8,411 bases of DNA, taken from contig JAFAKI010000193.1 in assembly GCA_019235595.1 (NCBI GenBank), positions 1 through 8,411 on the forward strand. Reading direction: 5' to 3'. The DNA is from Mucilaginibacter sp. Its GTDB lineage: Bacteria > Bacteroidota > Bacteroidia > Sphingobacteriales > Sphingobacteriaceae. Each line of letters opens with the position of its first letter. Position 1 is the stretch's first letter. Below the pieces are notes generated by a model. It was not told where the DNA came from. It saw nothing but the letters and a program-made list of their open reading frames with translations, and did not search any database. Positions 6,205 to 8,411 of the stretch are shown here, piece by piece. The position numbers were made by a program, and so were the translations under genes.

Positions 6205-7149
6205 TTAGTTAGAAACCAGGTTGGCTTGATGAGCTAAAAAATCTTCGTAAGCCAGTTTTATGCCGTCTCTTAGCTCTATTTTGTGATGCCAGCCTTTACT
6301 GTGCAATTTGGATACATCCATTAGTTTACGCGGTGTGCCATCGGGTTTTGAGGTATCAAATTTAATTTCTCCTTCATAACCGATAATATCTTTTATCAGC
6401 AATGCCAGGTCTTTGATAGAAATATCCTCACCGGTACCAATATTCACTAATCCTTCTTCGTTATAGTTCTGCATAAGGTAGTAACAGGCTTCAGCCAAAT
6501 CGTCAGCAAACAAAAACTCACGTTTAGGTGTACCTGTTCCCCATATTGTCACATCAGGTGCATTATTGATCCTGGCTTCGTGAAAACGGCGTATTAAGGC
6601 CGGCAAAACATGTGAATTCTGAGGGTGATAATTATCATTATAACCGTACAAATTGGTTGGCATTACCGATATGTAATTGCAGCCGTATTGAGCACGATAA
6701 GCGTCGCACATTTTAATACCGGCTATCTTGGCAATGGCATAAGGCTCGTTAGTTGGCTCTAAGGGGCCCGTAAGCAGATAATCTTCCTTCAATGGCTGTG
6801 GCGCCAGCTTGGGATAGATACAACTTGAGCCCAAAAACATCAGTTTTTTTACGCCGTTGACATATGACGAATGAATAATATTGTTTTGTATCTGAAGATT
6901 CTCGTACAAAAAATCTGCGCGGTAAGTGTTGTTAGCCACAATACCTCCAACTTTTGCCGCAGCTAAAAATACATATTCAGGCTTTTCCTGCTCAAAAAAC
7001 ACAGCGACATCGCTTTGCACCCGTAAATCAAGTTCGGACGAAGTGCGGGTAATTATGTTATTGTATCCTTCTTTTTGAAGCTTTCGGTAGATTGCTGAAC
7101 CAACCATACCACGATGCCCGGCTATATAGATCTTTGCGTTTTTTTCCAC
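6205..7149 (-). CDS. fcl: GDP-L-fucose synthase
   Basis: Fcl (WcaG) converts GDP-4-keto-6-deoxymannose to GDP-L-fucose by 3,5-epimerisation and NADPH-dependent reduction. From the chosen GTG start (7147-7149) the protein has 314 aa, within the usual range, and begins MEKNAKIYIAGHRGMVG. The Rossmann motif GHRGMVG is at 11-17, AAAKVGGI at 63-70 and GSSCIYP at 107-113. The active-site residues of the E. coli enzyme (S107, C109, Y136, K140, H179) align one position later here, as S108, C110, Y137, K141 and H180. The reading frame is also open to a TTG at 7185, which would add 12 residues, but that extension covers the predicted promoter at 7173-7180 and is not typical of the family. A TTG at 7153-7155 is a further possible start. 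Gmd, which makes its substrate, is not in the window. It heads the fcl-rmlC-rmlD-rmlA operon. Confidence 0.93.
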   Translation of the reverse strand: MEKNAKIYIAGHRGMVGSAIYRKLQKEGYNNIITRTSSELDLRVQSDVAVFFEQEKPEYVFLAAAKVGGIVANNTYRADFLYENLQIQNNIIHSSYVNGVKKLMFLGSSCIYPKLAPQPLKEDYLLTGPLEPTNEPYAIAKIAGIKMCDAYRAQYGCNYISVMPTNLYGYNDNYHPQNSHVLPALIRRFHEARINNAPDVTIWGTGTPKREFLFADDLAEACYYLMQNYNEEGLVNIGTGEDISIKDLALLIKDIIGYEGEIKFDTSKPDGTPRKLMDVSKLHSKGWHHKIELRDGIKLAYEDFLAHQANLVSN

Positions 7150-7172
7150 AACCAATAGGTAATTTTGCGATG

Positions 7173-7180
7173 CAAAAATA
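7173..7180 (-). promoter_or_regulatory. Bacteroidota -7 promoter box for the fcl-rmlCDA operon
   Basis: Read on the minus strand, this is TATTTTTG, an exact TAnnTTTG match, placed 23 bases upstream of the GTG at 7149. Transcription would begin near 7164-7168, giving a leader of about 15-20 nt. The -33 region is AT-rich without a clean TTTG. The gap to the upstream GT4 gene (about 130 bases) is the largest in the cluster, which fits an independent promoter. Beyond this box I see only minor short palindromes there, such as CTTTTAAAAG at 7238-7247. Confidence 0.55.
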
Positions 7181-7281
7181 ATCAAAAAATTAAACTTAAC
7201 AGGATTGGCATACTGTTACAAAACCTAAACCCCTGTGCTTTTAAAAGTAGACGAAAAATCAAATGAAATCGATGGAGAATA

Positions 7282-8406
7282 TTAAGAGAGATTCTTGTAA
7301 GCTGCGGTAATCTGATCAGCCCATGTCTCCAAATCGAAATTCTTGATCACATACTCCTTTTGCTCCGCAACGATCTGGTTTGTTTGCACATCGGTTAATG
7401 ATATAAGCGATATCATCGCGTCTTTTAAACCGGCAATATTTTCTGAAGGGAATGTGTAGGTATGCGGAATATTCAATGAGCTCTGCCCCGGGATATTACT
7501 GCTAATAATGGGCCTTTCGCAATAGGCTGATTCTACCAGCGCATTGCAAAAACCCTCTTCGCGGGACGCAGAAATAAAATAATTACTTAGACGATAATAA
7601 GAAGCCACATCATCCCGGGGACTAAGTATCCTTAACCAGTCAGGAATTTTAGTAAAACGATCTGCAATTCTTGATTCAATTAGCTCTCTGTTGGTCGACA
7701 AACTCAATAATAGGCAAACGTCATAACCTTCTGTAACAAGTAAGTCCATGGCCTCAAGAACTAAATCAACTCCTTTACGGTAATAATCAAACCCAAATAG
7801 CAGAAACATTTTTGTAGTCTCACCTATTTTATAATCGGAGCGTTTTATATCTTCGAACTTATTCAGCCTGTCGAAATTAATGGCGTTAGTAACGTGGGTG
7901 ATCTTTTTAGTGTTTATCCTAAAGTTCTTTTGATATTCAACAGATACGGACTCGCTGCACCCGATATACAGGTCGACATGGTTTAATGTCTTTCTCATAC
8001 TTTCGCTCAAAATGCCTCTTGGCTTGTCGTGATTACGCAGGTGCCTTACAAGGAAAACCCGCTTATTATACAACTTACTGGCAAAATTTAATAGAAACAG
8101 GTATTTAAAACCCGCAAAATGGGCATGGATGTATTTAATACGGTGTGTTGCAAGCAGCTCTTTTATAAAAAAAACATCCCTTGAAAAGCTACCACTTAGA
8201 AAATATATTTTCTTTCCTTGGTTGATGAGGCCCTGCACCCATTCGTAATGTGAAGTATCTACATGGAATAAGTATACCATATCGATATCTTCTTCACCCA
8301 ACCTCTGCTCCAGCATTAGTAACGATTGAAAGAAGCTTCCCCCATATGGTGAATTAAAACACACAAACTGAAGGACGTTCTTATTTACGTCAATAACTCT
8401 GCTCAT
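7282..8406 (-). CDS. Glycosyltransferase family 4 protein
   Basis: This is a retaining GT-B glycosyltransferase that probably adds a sugar to a lipid-linked surface polysaccharide on the cytosolic face of the membrane. The N-terminal half has a YGGS loop (21-24) after the first strand and IHAHF at 93-97. The C-terminal half shows LLFGFDYYRKGVDLVLEAM (202-220), matching the 'G...kKG.d.lleA' nucleotide-sugar motif, and the family E-x7-E as E284...E292 in EGFCNALVE. RPIISSNIPG (298-307) follows, as is usual. The length of 374 aa is complete for the family. No transmembrane helix or signal peptide is seen. Donor and acceptor cannot be told from the sequence; neighbouring genes make dTDP-rhamnose and GDP-fucose, either of which is possible. 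The ATG is 5 bases from the window edge, so an upstream in-frame start cannot be fully excluded. It probably belongs to a longer polysaccharide operon reading in from the right. Confidence 0.88.
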   Translation of the reverse strand: MSRVIDVNKNVLQFVCFNSPYGGSFFQSLLMLEQRLGEEDIDMVYLFHVDTSHYEWVQGLINQGKKIYFLSGSFSRDVFFIKELLATHRIKYIHAHFAGFKYLFLLNFASKLYNKRVFLVRHLRNHDKPRGILSESMRKTLNHVDLYIGCSESVSVEYQKNFRINTKKITHVTNAINFDRLNKFEDIKRSDYKIGETTKMFLLFGFDYYRKGVDLVLEAMDLLVTEGYDVCLLLSLSTNRELIESRIADRFTKIPDWLRILSPRDDVASYYRLSNYFISASREEGFCNALVESAYCERPIISSNIPGQSSLNIPHTYTFPSENIAGLKDAMISLISLTDVQTNQIVAEQKEYVIKNFDLETWADQITAAYKNLS

Positions 8407-8411
8407 TTTAT

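Noticed and set aside
7197..7218. 6-bp inverted repeat (TAACAG/CTGTTA) followed on the minus strand by a T-rich stretch, as a possible terminator of the GT4 gene
   Set aside because: The stem is short and AT-rich with a 10-nt loop, and the T-rich stretch is interrupted and overlaps the fcl promoter region. It is too weak to call.
7219..7227. Second promoter-like sequence TAGGTTTTG on the minus strand before fcl
   Set aside because: The spacing is one base off TAnnTTTG, and a perfect box lies closer to the gene at 7173-7180.
1..8411. CRISPR array, tRNA/rRNA genes, toxin-antitoxin or phage-defence genes
   Set aside because: No spaced direct repeats, tRNA-like cloverleaf or defence-type domains were seen on either strand; nearly all bases fall in recognisable housekeeping or sugar-nucleotide genes.

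Overview
The window looks like chromosomal DNA from a member of the Bacteroidota, most likely Sphingobacteriaceae (Mucilaginibacter/Pedobacter-like). This is inferred, not searched. The evidence is moderate GC, A-rich starts mostly lacking Shine-Dalgarno sequences, the Bacteroidota -7 promoter box TAnnTTTG (identical TATTTTTG copies at 2237-2244 on + and 7173-7180 on -), and protein sequences that read like this group.

Left half (1-3900, + strand): a housekeeping block dominated by tRNA maturation. It begins with the last 53 codons of a glycosyltransferase family 9-like gene with a cysteine-rich tail. One base later comes tsaC (threonylcarbamoyl-AMP synthase, for t6A37), then cca (tRNA 3'-CCA addition), then a pRiA4b ORF-3-like protein of unknown function with a very acidic tail, then miaA (dimethylallylation of A37). 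Two features stand out: an 8-bp leader hairpin just before cca, and a 12-bp inverted repeat built of GTTCATA-type heptamers whose right arm contains the miaA start codon.

Right half (3894-8406, - strand): one end of a surface-polysaccharide locus. In transcription order it holds a GT4 glycosyltransferase, fcl (GDP-L-fucose synthase), rmlC, rmlD and rmlA. The three rml genes provide three of the four steps to dTDP-L-rhamnose, and fcl the last step to GDP-L-fucose. The two dehydratases that feed these enzymes (RmlB and Gmd) are not in the window. The fcl-rmlC-rmlD-rmlA genes are closely packed and probably start from the promoter at 7173-7180. That promoter also argues for a GTG start of fcl at 7149. 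The operon converges on miaA, and the two coding regions overlap by 7 bp.

All but one of the genes belong to recognisable families with an assignable role or enzyme class, so no clearly new multi-gene system is visible. The parts most worth a second look are the acidic pRiA4b-like protein among the tRNA genes and the repeat that carries the miaA start codon. There is no tRNA, rRNA, CRISPR array or insertion sequence, and no gene-free stretch longer than about 130 bases.
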